64,000 nt of DNA from CAYLUN01 sp964386865 (GTDB lineage Bacteria; Verrucomicrobiota; Kiritimatiellia; RFP12; UBA1067), in the NCBI GenBank assembly GCA_964386865.1, contig CAYLUN010000010.1, forward strand, positions 1 through 64,000. Direction: 5' to 3'. Position 1 is the stretch's first letter, and each line of letters opens with the position of its first letter. The translations under genes were made by a program, and so were the position numbers. Below the pieces are notes generated by a model. It ran no database searches. It saw only the letters and a program-made list of their open reading frames with translations, and was not told the DNA's origin. Below, piece after piece: positions 51,651 through 59,520 of this stretch.

Positions 51651-52559
51651 TCACCTGATTAGAAGAATGAAGCCGAAGCCGCAGAAGAGCAGCGCGCCCA
51701 CCAGCAGGTAGGGCACGTGCCGCATTTGAAGGCGGGCCGTCACCGATTCCACCACGCCGATAATGGCCGCCAGCCCCACGAGCTCCATGAGGTAGAGCGG
51801 CCAGTCGAGGTAGCTGCGGCCGGTGGCGAAGGGGGCCACCACGTGCAGCAGCACGGTGCCGAGCACGAGCAGTTTGACCGACGAGGCGTAGAGGATCAGG
51901 CCGAAGAGCGGGCCGCTGTGGTCGAGCACCATGGCCTCGTGAATCATCGTCAGCTCGAGGTGGGTGGTCGGGTCGTCCACGGGGATGCGGCAGGTCTCGG
52001 CCAGCATGACGATGAACAGCCCGATCGAGATCAGCACCAGCGGCGCGGCGACGTCTGCGGAGAGGGCGAGCGAGGGGCCGTGCAGCATGGGCGCGAGCGA
52101 GAGGGAACCCGAGATCTTCGCCAGCACGAGGAAGGCGAAGAAGAGCGCTGGCTCAGAAAGGCAGGCGAAGGTCACCTCGCGCGCGGAGCCCATGCCCTCG
52201 AAGGCCGAGCCCGTGTCCAGCGCGGCCGTGGTCGTGAAGAACCGCGCCAGGCCGAAGAGGTAGGCGAAGAGGATGAGGTCGCCCGTGAAGGAGATCGGCG
52301 CGCCGAACGCGCCAAAGGGGATCAGCAGCCCGGCGAGCAGGACGGCGGCCAGCGTCACAACCGGGCCGGCGCGGAAGACCCACGTGGTCGTGTCGCTGAT
52401 CACCATGCCCCGCTGGAGCAGCTTGGCGATGTCGTAGTACGGCTGCAGCAGCGGCGCGCCGACGCGGCCCGCGAACCACGCTTTGGTCTTGGTGATGACG
52501 CCGAGCAGGAGCGGAGGCGCCAGCAGCAGCACGACGATATGGATCAGGGTGTCGATCAT
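51651..52559 (-). CDS. hyfC: Hyf-type membrane subunit C (NuoH-like)
   Basis: A 302-residue membrane subunit of the HycD/HyfC/NuoH family with about eight helices, linking the soluble arm to the ion channels. Diagnostic segments are RVGAPLLQPYYDIAKLL and AETCRIPVDDPTTHLELTMIHEAM, with the conserved acidic residues of the quinone-site/E-channel region. It begins 6 bp after hyfB2. Confidence 0.92.
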   Translation of the reverse strand: MIDTLIHIVVLLLAPPLLLGVITKTKAWFAGRVGAPLLQPYYDIAKLLQRGMVISDTTTWVFRAGPVVTLAAVLLAGLLIPFGAFGAPISFTGDLILFAYLFGLARFFTTTAALDTGSAFEGMGSAREVTFACLSEPALFFAFLVLAKISGSLSLAPMLHGPSLALSADVAAPLVLISIGLFIVMLAETCRIPVDDPTTHLELTMIHEAMVLDHSGPLFGLILYASSVKLLVLGTVLLHVVAPFATGRSYLDWPLYLMELVGLAAIIGVVESVTARLQMRHVPYLLVGALLFCGFGFILLIR

Positions 52560-52565
52560 GGCTTG

Positions 52566-54566
52566 TTAACTCCCGGCGTTGCCCCACACGAGCAAGACGA
52601 TCATGACGATCAAGATGTACAGCACGTAGAGATGCGTCTGGCCCTGCTGGAGCACGCGCAGCCGCGGCAGGTAGCGCCCGGCGGCTAGGAACAGCGGCGT
52701 CGCCAGCCGGTCCAGCACGGCGTCTGGCACGAGGCTCTTGAAGGCCGAGGGCCGCGGGAAGAGGCCCCGCAGGGCGGTCCGGCAGTCCCGTGGCCACAGC
52801 AGGAAGGAGGTGAGGCGGACCAGGGAGTTGCCGAGCGACGAGCCGGTGTACTGCATGCGGGCGGTGGGCCGCGCGTAGCCGCAGTCCCAGGTCGGCCCCC
52901 TCCTGACGGCCTGCTTCCGCAGGGCCGCCCTGAGGAGCGCAAGCACGGCTCCCGCGAGCGCCAGAAGCGCGAGGTCGGCCACGGTGAAGCACGCCAGCGG
53001 GGCGGCTGAGGCGAGGGAGCTCGCGGCGGCGGCCGGCGGGAACCACGACCGGACCGCGGCGTCCAGCAGCGGAGTCGCGAGAAAGGGCGCGAGGCCGAGG
53101 GCCGCACACCCGCCGGCGAGCAGCGCCATGGGCCCGAGCATGGCTGCGTCCGGGTCATGCGCCGCACGGGCTGTGGCCTCGGCGCGCGGCGCGCCGAGGA
53201 AGACCGCGCCGAGCACCTTCACGAAACAGGCGACCGCCAGCGCGCCGGCCGCGGCGAGTGCCACGACCGCCAGAGCGGCGGCGGGCAGGCCGGGCGCGCC
53301 GCCCTGGCCCAGCGTCTGGAAGAGGCCCAGATAGAGCAGCCACTCGCTGGCAAAGCCGTTCAGCGGCGGCAGCGCGCAGATGGCGACCGCGCCCACCACA
53401 AACAGCGCCATGACGCGCGGGGCGCGCTTGGCGAGGCCGCCCATGCGGTCGATCTCGCGCGTGCCCGTCGCGTGGATGACCGCGCCGGCATTGAAGAAAA
53501 GCAGCGATTTGAAAAGCGCGTGATTCCAGACGTGCAGCAGCGCGCCGCCCAAGCCCAGCACGACCCACGCCGGATGTCCGGCGGGGGCGCCGTGGCAGCG
53601 GCCCAGGAGCGCCAGCCCGAGGCCCATGGCGATGATGCCGATGTTCTCGATGCTGCTGTAGGCGAGCAGCCGCTTCAGGTCGCGCTGGCCGATGGCGTAC
53701 GCGATGCCCGCCACGCTGGAGCACGCGCCTGCCGCGAGCAGCGTGGCGCCCCACCAGACCTCGCCGCCCGGCAGCAGGGCGGTCAGGCGGACGAGGCCGT
53801 ACACGCCCATTTTGAGCATCACGCCGGACATCACGGCCGACACGTGGCTGGGCGCGTTGGCGTGCGCGCCGGGCAGCCAGACGTGCAGCGGCATGAGGCC
53901 CGCCTTGAAGCCGAAACCGACCAGCGCGAGCGCGAAGAGCGCGTTCGCCGTCGCGGCGGGCAGCCCCAGGTGCGCCTCCAGCGCGAACGAGCCGGTCGCG
54001 TGGCGCCAAAGCGCGAAAAGAGCGAAGAGGCAGAGCGTGCCGACGTGCGTGGCGATCAGGTAGATCCAGCCCGCGCGGCGGACCTCGGGCTTGTCGTCCT
54101 CCGCCGTGGCCGCGAAGTAGGCGGCGAGCGCCATGATCTCCCAGGCGAGCAGGAAGAGCATGCCGTCGCGCGCGATGACGACCAGCGCCATCGCTCCGGC
54201 CAGCACGCCGTAGGCAAGGTTCAGGCGGCGGCCGTTGGCCGGGTGCTCGGCCTGCTTCCAGTAGCCGAGGCCGTAGACGGCGCCGCAGGCTGGCACGACG
54301 AACACGGGCAGCAGGAAGACCGCGCTGAGCGTGTCCAGCCCCACGGCGAACCGGCTCAGCGGCAAGCCCCAGGGCAGGCTCAGCGCGGGGGCTTGCGGCG
54401 CGCCGAAGGCCAGCGCGACGGCGGCGAGCCCCAGCAGGCTGCCCGCCAGCAGCAGCCCGACGGCCAGCCGCTGTCCGGCGGCCGAGCGGGCGGACAGCAG
54501 GCAGCCCGGCAGGCCGCTCAGCAGCATGAGGGCGATAGCGAGTAGCAGAATGAAAAAGATGTTCAT
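52566..54566 (-). CDS. hyfB: Hyf-type antiporter-like subunit B, second copy
   Basis: A 666-residue NuoL/HyfB-family subunit with about 15 helices. It has Glu in LAWEIMALAAYF and Lys in GFGFKAGLMPLHVWLPGAHANAPSHVSA, both channel residues. The C-terminus carries the HyfB-specific GPTWDCGYARPTARMQYT block. It is paralogous to the preceding hyfB1: the two align throughout in motif order and length. The start at 54566 is 21 bp after hyfB1 with a short heptamer run between. Confidence 0.92.
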   Translation of the reverse strand: MNIFFILLLAIALMLLSGLPGCLLSARSAAGQRLAVGLLLAGSLLGLAAVALAFGAPQAPALSLPWGLPLSRFAVGLDTLSAVFLLPVFVVPACGAVYGLGYWKQAEHPANGRRLNLAYGVLAGAMALVVIARDGMLFLLAWEIMALAAYFAATAEDDKPEVRRAGWIYLIATHVGTLCLFALFALWRHATGSFALEAHLGLPAATANALFALALVGFGFKAGLMPLHVWLPGAHANAPSHVSAVMSGVMLKMGVYGLVRLTALLPGGEVWWGATLLAAGACSSVAGIAYAIGQRDLKRLLAYSSIENIGIIAMGLGLALLGRCHGAPAGHPAWVVLGLGGALLHVWNHALFKSLLFFNAGAVIHATGTREIDRMGGLAKRAPRVMALFVVGAVAICALPPLNGFASEWLLYLGLFQTLGQGGAPGLPAAALAVVALAAAGALAVACFVKVLGAVFLGAPRAEATARAAHDPDAAMLGPMALLAGGCAALGLAPFLATPLLDAAVRSWFPPAAAASSLASAAPLACFTVADLALLALAGAVLALLRAALRKQAVRRGPTWDCGYARPTARMQYTGSSLGNSLVRLTSFLLWPRDCRTALRGLFPRPSAFKSLVPDAVLDRLATPLFLAAGRYLPRLRVLQQGQTHLYVLYILIVMIVLLVWGNAGS

Positions 54567-54573
54567 ACGGAAG

Positions 54574-54593
54574 TCAGAGGTCGGCGGTCAGCG
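54574..54593. repeat. Short heptamer run between the hyfB copies
   Basis: TCAGAGG, TCGGCGG, TCAGCG lie in 7-bp phase and contain the hyfB1 stop (54588-54590). The unit resembles that of 38388-38442. Confidence 0.4.
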
Positions 54594-56603
54594 CGCGAAC
54601 CACTGCGCAAGGAAGGCTTTGAACGGGAACAGGGTGCTGAGTAAGGCGAGCAAGGTCAAGAGGATGTAGAGCACGTAGTGTTGGGTCAGCCCGCGCTGGA
54701 AGCGGTGGAACCAGCCGAACCCGCTCTCGATGCGGGCTCCGGCGGGCAGCAGCAGGCGGTCGAGCACCGCGTCGTCTACGTGGCTGTGCATGTGGGACGG
54801 TTGAGGGAAGAGCCCGGACACGCGCGGCCGCCGGCCGTGCGGGCGGAGCACCCGGACGAAAAGGAGGACGATTGTCTGGGCGAACGAGGAGGCGGTGTAC
54901 TGCATCCGCGCGGTGGGGCGCGCGTAGCCGCAGTCCCACGTGGGGCCGGTTCGCGGCGCGGCGGCCTGCCGCCTCAGCAGGCGGGCGAGCCCGGCGGCGC
55001 AGGCGAGGAGGGAGAGTGCCAGCACGCTGATCGCGCCGACCGGCGCGAGCTGGGCGAGCCGTGCGGGCGCGAGCGAGGTGCCCGTGAGCCAGCAGGCGCA
55101 CGAGGCGTCGAGCACCGGCGCGACGAGCGCGGGCGCGACCCCGATCAGCACGCAGCAGGCGGCGAGAGCCGCCATCGGCAGGCGCATCGTGAGGGGCGCC
55201 TCGCGGGCGTGCGCCGCCGCCCGGGTGCGCGGCTCGCCGAGGAAAACGGCGCCGTACACCTTTACGAAGCAGGCGACCGCCAGCGCGCCGACGGCGGCCA
55301 GCACGGGCACGCCGATGACGGCGGAGACGGTGCCCGGCCCGGCGGCGGTCGCGCGGCTCAGCAGGCCGAGGTAGACGAACCACTCGCTGACGAAGCCGTT
55401 CAGCGGGGGCAGGCCGCAGATGGCGACCGCACCGATCAGGAAGCAGGCGGCGGTCCACGGCATGGCCTTAGCGAGGCCGCCCAGGCGGTCGATCTGGCGC
55501 GTGCGTGCGGTGTGGACCACCGCGCCGGCGCAGAGGAAGAGCAGGGACTTGAAGAAGCTGTGGTTCCAGACGTGCAGCAGGCAGCCCGCGAGGCCGAGCG
55601 CGACCCAGTCCGCGCGGCCGGCGGAGCGGCCCAGCAGGGCCACGCCGAGGCCCATCAGGATGATGCCGATGTTCTCGACGCTGTGGTAGGCGAGCAGGCG
55701 CTTGAGGTCGTGCTGGCCGAGGGCGAACACGACGCCCAGCAGGCCGCTGGCCGCGCCCAGGAGGAGGATCAGCGCGCCCCACGCGGCCGGCGGGTCTGGC
55801 AGCAGCGTCAGCCAGCGCACGAGGCCGTAGATGCCGGTCTTGAGCACGACGCCCGAGAGCATGGCCGAGACGTGGCTCGGTGCGCTGGCGTGGGCGCCGG
55901 GAAGCCAGAAGTGCAGCGGCATCATGCCGGCCTTGAGGCCGAAGCCGATCAGCACGAGCAGGAACAGGAGGTTCGACAAGCCCGGCCCGAACGCGCCGGG
56001 AGCGGCGGGCTCGAGGGCGTACGAGCCTGTCGCGTGACGCCACAGCGCGAAGAGCGCGAAGAGCGTCAGCGTGCCCACATGCGTGGCGAACAGGTAGATC
56101 CAGCCCGCGTCGCGGCTCTCCGCGCGCTGGTCCTCGGTGGAGACTAAGAAGAAAGCGGAAAGCGCCATGAACTCCCAGCCCAGCAGGAAGGTCAGCGCGT
56201 GGCGGCTGACGATCAGCAGCGCCATGCCCGCGACCATCAGGCCCCAGAAGAGGCGCAGCTTGCGGCCGTTGCCGGGGTGGCGGCGCTGGGGCCAGTAGCC
56301 GAGGCCGTAGATGGGGCCGAGCGCGCCCATGAGGAAGACCGGCACGAGGAAGAACGCGCTCAGCGGGTCGAGCCCGACCAGGCCGTTGCCGGCAGCCGGC
56401 CACGGGAAGAAGGAGGCGGGCGCCGCGCTGCCGCGGGTGCCGCACAGTGCTCCGGCGGCGCCGGCGAGCCCCACGAGGCCGGAGGCGGCCATCAGGATCA
56501 CCGCGAGGCGCTCGCCCCGGCCTGACGCGCGCGGCAAGGCCGCGCCCGGAAACCCGCTGGCGGCCGCAAGGGCGATGGCGAAGATGATCAGGTCGAGGAA
56601 CAC
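54588..56603 (-). CDS. hyfB: Hyf-type antiporter-like subunit B, first copy
   Basis: 671 residues, same family as the gene at 52566: LGWEFMALSAFF, GFGLKAGMMPLHFWLPGAHASAPSHVSAML (key Lys kept) and GPTWDCGYARPTARMQYT. An internal duplication of hyfB within the operon explains the pair; their DNA has diverged but protein motifs remain very close. Three antiporter-like subunits per complex (two HyfB and one HyfF) suggest a higher ion-to-electron ratio, as in complex I; this is inference. It begins 31 bp after the HTH-EIIA gene. Confidence 0.92.
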   Translation of the reverse strand: MFLDLIIFAIALAAASGFPGAALPRASGRGERLAVILMAASGLVGLAGAAGALCGTRGSAAPASFFPWPAAGNGLVGLDPLSAFFLVPVFLMGALGPIYGLGYWPQRRHPGNGRKLRLFWGLMVAGMALLIVSRHALTFLLGWEFMALSAFFLVSTEDQRAESRDAGWIYLFATHVGTLTLFALFALWRHATGSYALEPAAPGAFGPGLSNLLFLLVLIGFGLKAGMMPLHFWLPGAHASAPSHVSAMLSGVVLKTGIYGLVRWLTLLPDPPAAWGALILLLGAASGLLGVVFALGQHDLKRLLAYHSVENIGIILMGLGVALLGRSAGRADWVALGLAGCLLHVWNHSFFKSLLFLCAGAVVHTARTRQIDRLGGLAKAMPWTAACFLIGAVAICGLPPLNGFVSEWFVYLGLLSRATAAGPGTVSAVIGVPVLAAVGALAVACFVKVYGAVFLGEPRTRAAAHAREAPLTMRLPMAALAACCVLIGVAPALVAPVLDASCACWLTGTSLAPARLAQLAPVGAISVLALSLLACAAGLARLLRRQAAAPRTGPTWDCGYARPTARMQYTASSFAQTIVLLFVRVLRPHGRRPRVSGLFPQPSHMHSHVDDAVLDRLLLPAGARIESGFGWFHRFQRGLTQHYVLYILLTLLALLSTLFPFKAFLAQWFAR

Positions 56604-56634
56604 GCGGACTCCTGTGAGGTTGGGCTTCGCGCCG

Positions 56635-57336
56635 CTAGTGGGCGCAGGAACCTCCCGGGGCCGGATGGGCCGCGGCCTCCGCGGCGGCGATCAGCCGCAT
56701 CAGCTCCGCCTGCGGGGCCTGCCGCTTCAGCGCGGCCTTGACCTCCGGTTTGCGGATGACGAAGCCCAGGCGCGAAAGCAGGTGCAGGTGCGTCTTGACC
56801 GTCGGGCTGATGAGCGTGAAGAGAATGTTGACGGGCTTGTCGTCGACCGCGTGGAAATCGATCGGGGTCTCCAGAAAGCAGAGCGTCACGGTCGGCTTGG
56901 CGACGCGCAGCACCACGGGGTTGCGCACGTGCGGGATCGCGATGCCGTCGCCGACTCCCGTGGAGCCCATGCTCTCGCGTGCCAGCAGGATCTGGTAGAG
57001 GAACTCGCGGTCGAGTTCCTCCGGCAACTTCAGGACGTCGACGATAGCCCGCAGCACGGAGGCCGGGTCGTTGCCGCCGACCTTGTAGGCCACCCCGCCT
57101 GCGGTCAGTGCGGCGGAGAGGGTCGGGAGCTGGGGCGTGTTGGGCTCGCCGGCGTTGAAGAGGTCGGGCGAGATCTGGATGTTGCGGGCCGTGGCCCACT
57201 CCAGCAGTTCGGAGCGGTTGAAGCGGATCTGTTCGTTCATGGAGTGGGAGGGTATCTCCTCCCGCTTGACCCACTCGTAGACTGTGTCTTCGGACACGTT
57301 CAGAAGCGCCGCCGCGTCTTTCACCGACAGTTGCAT
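56635..57336 (-). CDS. HTH (excisionase type)-PTS EIIA fusion regulator
   Basis: A 233-residue cytoplasmic protein. Residues 1-50 are a MerR/excisionase-like helix-turn-helix (LSVKDAAALLNVSEDTVYEWVKREEIP in part). Residues about 75-225 are a PtsN-type EIIA (fructose family) domain with the phosphorylatable His in GIAIPHVRNPV. EIIA-Ntr-like domains report cell energy or nitrogen state by His phosphorylation. As first gene of the Hyf-like operon it may regulate it or sense its state. The C-terminus ends HPAPGGSCAH. The ATG at 57336 has GGAGCGGA on minus. Confidence 0.88.
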   Translation of the reverse strand: MQLSVKDAAALLNVSEDTVYEWVKREEIPSHSMNEQIRFNRSELLEWATARNIQISPDLFNAGEPNTPQLPTLSAALTAGGVAYKVGGNDPASVLRAIVDVLKLPEELDREFLYQILLARESMGSTGVGDGIAIPHVRNPVVLRVAKPTVTLCFLETPIDFHAVDDKPVNILFTLISPTVKTHLHLLSRLGFVIRKPEVKAALKRQAPQAELMRLIAAAEAAAHPAPGGSCAH

Positions 57337-57426
57337 TCGATCCGCTCCGCAGGCTGATCACCTGCCACCGACCGCGCGCCATGTGTCACGCCGATCTGAA
57401 AATATCAACCGGACAAAGCCGAAATG

Positions 57427-57452
57427 AAAAAAGACCGCCGGGATGGGCGGCC
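57427..57452 (-). terminator. Terminator of tRNA-Ala
   Basis: On minus: GGCCGCC, loop CATCCC, GGCGGTC (7 pairs with one G-U), then TTTTTT. It begins about 18 nt after the tRNA CCA. Confidence 0.85.
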
Positions 57453-57469
57453 TCTCTGTTTTTGGCACA

Positions 57470-57545
57470 TGGTGGAGCGAAGGAGATTCGAACTCCCGAC
57501 CCCCACGTTGCGAACGTGATGCTCTACCAACTGAGCTATCGCCCC
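57470..57545 (-). tRNA. tRNA-Ala (anticodon CGC)
   Basis: 76 nt with encoded CCA. The acceptor starts GGGGCGA and pairs with TCGCTCC, giving the G3-U70 wobble that identifies alanine tRNAs. The D arm is AGCTCAGTTGGTAGAGC; the anticodon loop TTCGCAA sits between TCACG and CGTGG, so the anticodon is CGC; the T loop is TTCGAAT. Confidence 0.95.
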
Positions 57546-57567
57546 ATGGATTCCAAAAGTGGTGTTT

Positions 57568-57597
57568 AAGTTACCAAAACCAGAGGCTCGGGCGCAA
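57568..57597 (-). promoter_or_regulatory. Candidate promoter of tRNA-Ala
   Basis: On minus: TTGCGC (57597-57592), 18-bp spacer, TAACTT (57573-57568), giving a leader of about 16 nt. Confidence 0.4.
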
Positions 57598-57640
57598 GCG
57601 CGATTTTTAGCTCCGCGCAATCCTGCGGTGTTCGCCGGCA

Positions 57641-57669
57641 TTGACAGCGCCGCCTCCTACGGTTACAGT
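57641..57669 (+). promoter_or_regulatory. Promoter of the HTH/GH43 pair
   Basis: TTGACA at 57641-57646, exact 17-bp spacer, TACAGT at 57664-57669. It has a consensus -35 and the TACnnT -10 seen at other starts in this window. Confidence 0.6.
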
Positions 57670-57702
57670 CAACGCGATTGGTGATGGCCTGCGTCTCAGG
57701 CC

Positions 57703-57912
57703 GTGGCCGGCGTCCGGCAGAAGCTCGGCCTGGCCCAGGCCCAGTTTGCCAAGCTCGCCGGCGTCTCGACGTTGACCGTGTACAAGTGGGAGAAGGCCGG
57801 GGGCCGGATCAGGATGAGGGGGAATGCGCTTCAGGGCTTCGCCAGGGTCAAGGCCACGGGCAAGCGCCAGGCCAAGGCGGCGCTAGCGGGGCCCTTGGCG
57901 TCGGAGAAATGA
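57703..57912 (+). CDS. Small helix-turn-helix protein, perhaps a remnant
   Basis: 69 residues from a GTG start. It has an XRE-like helix-turn-helix (LAQAQFAKLAGVSTLTVYKWEKAGG) and a basic tail. Many full-length proteins with this C-terminal helix-turn-helix carry an extra N-terminal part, and a stop in the same frame at 57682 prevents extension, so this may be a truncated gene. It overlaps the GH43 start by 4 bp (ATGA at 57909), which argues that it is still translated. No ribosome site is clear. Confidence 0.5.
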   Translation: MAGVRQKLGLAQAQFAKLAGVSTLTVYKWEKAGGRIRMRGNALQGFARVKATGKRQAKAALAGPLASEK

Positions 57913-58862
57913 AGATGCTGGCATCGGCACGCCTTTACTGTCTGGCTTTGATCCCGGCCCTCGTGGCCTGCACGCGGGCCTGGGCTGCGACGTACACCAA
58001 CCCCGTCATCGGCGAAGAGGGGCCTGCGGATCCGGACGTGATCCTCAGCAACGGCACCTACTACCTGTACTGCACCGGCGATAACATCAGCTACCACGTC
58101 TACACCTCCCCCGACCTCGTGCGCTGGACGAAGAAGGGGCGCGTCTTCAAGCCCGGAGAGAAGGGTGTCTGGGCTCCCGACGTCTACGCGGATCCTCAAG
58201 ACGGGCTCTTCTACCTGTACTACACGGTGAAGAAGCGGATCGGGGTCGCCGTGGCCAAAGGCCCCGAGGGGCCGTTCCTCGACCGGGCGAAGCTGGTCGA
58301 CGACGCCATCGACGCGCACCTCTTCCGCGACGGTGACGGCAGGCTCTACCTCTACTACGTGCAGTTCCCCGGCTTCCGCATCACCGTGCAGCGGATGAAG
58401 ACGCCGCTCGAAAAGGAAGGTGACCCCGTCGAGATCTTGAAGCCTACGGAGCCCTGGGAGAAGAAGAGCGGGCACGTCACCGAAGGCCCGTTCATGCTCA
58501 AGCGTCAAGGCACGTACTATCTGATGTACTCCGGCACCGGCGCGGACTCGCCAAACTACGGCGTCGGCTACGCCACGTCGACCTCCCCGCTCGGCCCCTT
58601 CATGAAGTACTCGGGTAACCCGATCGTCAGCCGGGGCGGCGGCGTCTTCGGGCCCGGTCACGGCTGCGTCGTCGCCGACGCCGGGGGCGGGCTCTGGCAC
58701 GTCTATCACCAGCAGCGGGACGAGAGCAGGGGCTGGAACAGGTTCCTGTGCATGGATCCTGTGTGGTTCGACGCCGCGGGCGTCCTGCACGGGAAAGCCA
58801 CACGCGGAACGCCGCAGCCCGCGCCGGCCACCGGACGTCTTATGGGCAAAGGCGAGCCATGA
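57909..58862 (+). CDS. Exported glycoside hydrolase of family 43
   Basis: 317 residues with a signal peptide (ending near TRAWA), then a five-bladed beta-propeller GH43 domain. The three catalytic acids are visible: Asp base in GPADPDVILSNG, the pKa-tuning Asp in IDAHLFRDGDG and Glu acid in HVTEGPFMLKRQGTYYLMYSG (in part). GH43 enzymes remove arabinose, xylose or galactose side chains from plant polysaccharides. The start overlaps the HTH frame; an ATG at 57915 is an alternative. The promoter at 57641 drives both. Confidence 0.9.
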   Translation: MKMLASARLYCLALIPALVACTRAWAATYTNPVIGEEGPADPDVILSNGTYYLYCTGDNISYHVYTSPDLVRWTKKGRVFKPGEKGVWAPDVYADPQDGLFYLYYTVKKRIGVAVAKGPEGPFLDRAKLVDDAIDAHLFRDGDGRLYLYYVQFPGFRITVQRMKTPLEKEGDPVEILKPTEPWEKKSGHVTEGPFMLKRQGTYYLMYSGTGADSPNYGVGYATSTSPLGPFMKYSGNPIVSRGGGVFGPGHGCVVADAGGGLWHVYHQQRDESRGWNRFLCMDPVWFDAAGVLHGKATRGTPQPAPATGRLMGKGEP

Positions 58863-58868
58863 CCGACC

Positions 58869-59159
58869 ATGACGTCCATGGATGACAACGAAGAAAGACG
58901 GATTGAAAGGCTTCGCAGCATTGAGCGTCTGTTCGACGGTGCGACCACGCCCGGCGAACGCCCGGCCGCCGCCAGCGCCATGGAGCGGATCCGGCAACGC
59001 CTGGGCGAGATGAAAGACGCGGCCCCGGCCACGGAGTACAAATTCACGCTGGGCGACGGCTGGTCGAGGAGCCTGTTCGTAGCCTTGCTCCGCCGTTACG
59101 GGCTCAAGCCTTACCGCTACAGCGACCAGCGCCGGGCCACGGCCATGATTGGGGCTTAA
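58869..59159 (+). CDS. Conserved hypothetical protein, probably C-terminally truncated
   Basis: 96 residues. The N-terminal helix is charged (DDNEERRIERLRSIERLF). The C-terminal part (FTLGDGWSRSLFVALLRRYGLKPYRY) resembles a small uncharacterised family whose members usually continue for about 40-50 more residues; here TAA comes directly after TAMIGA. That suggests truncation. Family recall is from memory, so treat it with caution. It lies 6 bp after the GH43 stop. Confidence 0.5.
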   Translation: MTSMDDNEERRIERLRSIERLFDGATTPGERPAAASAMERIRQRLGEMKDAAPATEYKFTLGDGWSRSLFVALLRRYGLKPYRYSDQRRATAMIGA

Positions 59160-59188
59160 CTGTCTTTGCCCGTCAAGCTGAATAGTCG

Positions 59189-59225
59189 AAAAAGCCCAGT
59201 CAAACAGCGTTTCTTTATGGGCTTT
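59189..59225 (-). terminator. Terminator of tRNA-Arg
   Basis: On minus: AAAGCCCA, 19-nt loop, TGGGCTTT followed by TT. It lies 5 nt after the tRNA CCA. The long loop makes it weaker than the others. Confidence 0.6.
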
Positions 59226-59230
59226 AGCAG

Positions 59231-59307
59231 TGGCGCCCCTGGCAGGACTTGAACCTGCGACCCACGGATTAGAAATCCGTTGCTCTATCCGACTGAGCTA
59301 CAGGGGC
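59231..59307 (-). tRNA. tRNA-Arg (anticodon TCT)
   Basis: 77 nt with encoded CCA. Acceptor GCCCCTG / CAGGGGC, discriminator G. The anticodon loop TTTCTAA between ACGGA and TCCGT gives anticodon TCT, reading AGA/AGG. D arm AGCTCAGTCGGATAGAGC, T loop TTCAAGT. Confidence 0.95.
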
Positions 59308-59321
59308 GTGGAATGGGCAAT

Positions 59322-59350
59322 AGAATATCGGAGTGACGGCGCGGTTGGAA
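59322..59350 (-). promoter_or_regulatory. Candidate promoter of tRNA-Arg
   Basis: On minus: TTCCAA (59350-59345), exact 17-bp spacer, TATTCT (59327-59322), giving a short leader of about 8 nt. Confidence 0.45.
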
Positions 59351-59520
59351 GAGAAAAGTGGCCCGGCGGCGGACGGCGGGGCGGAGGTTCGAGAGGCGGG
59401 CGGCCTCCGGCGTGTGGCGCACGCGAAAACGGGACGCTTGACCGGCGGGGGGCGTCAGGGTAAAGTATGGCCCTCACAGATATCCGAGTGGTAGCGGTTT
59501 TGAACAGCGAGGAGTATGAG

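Noticed and set aside
57381..57569. Open frame containing EIRTPDPHVANVMLYQLSYRP
   Set aside because: This is the well-known spurious translation of the strand opposite a tRNA, here tRNA-Ala.
59230..59463. Open frame starting MAPLAGLEPATHGLE
   Set aside because: A classic false gene read across tRNA-Arg on the opposite strand.
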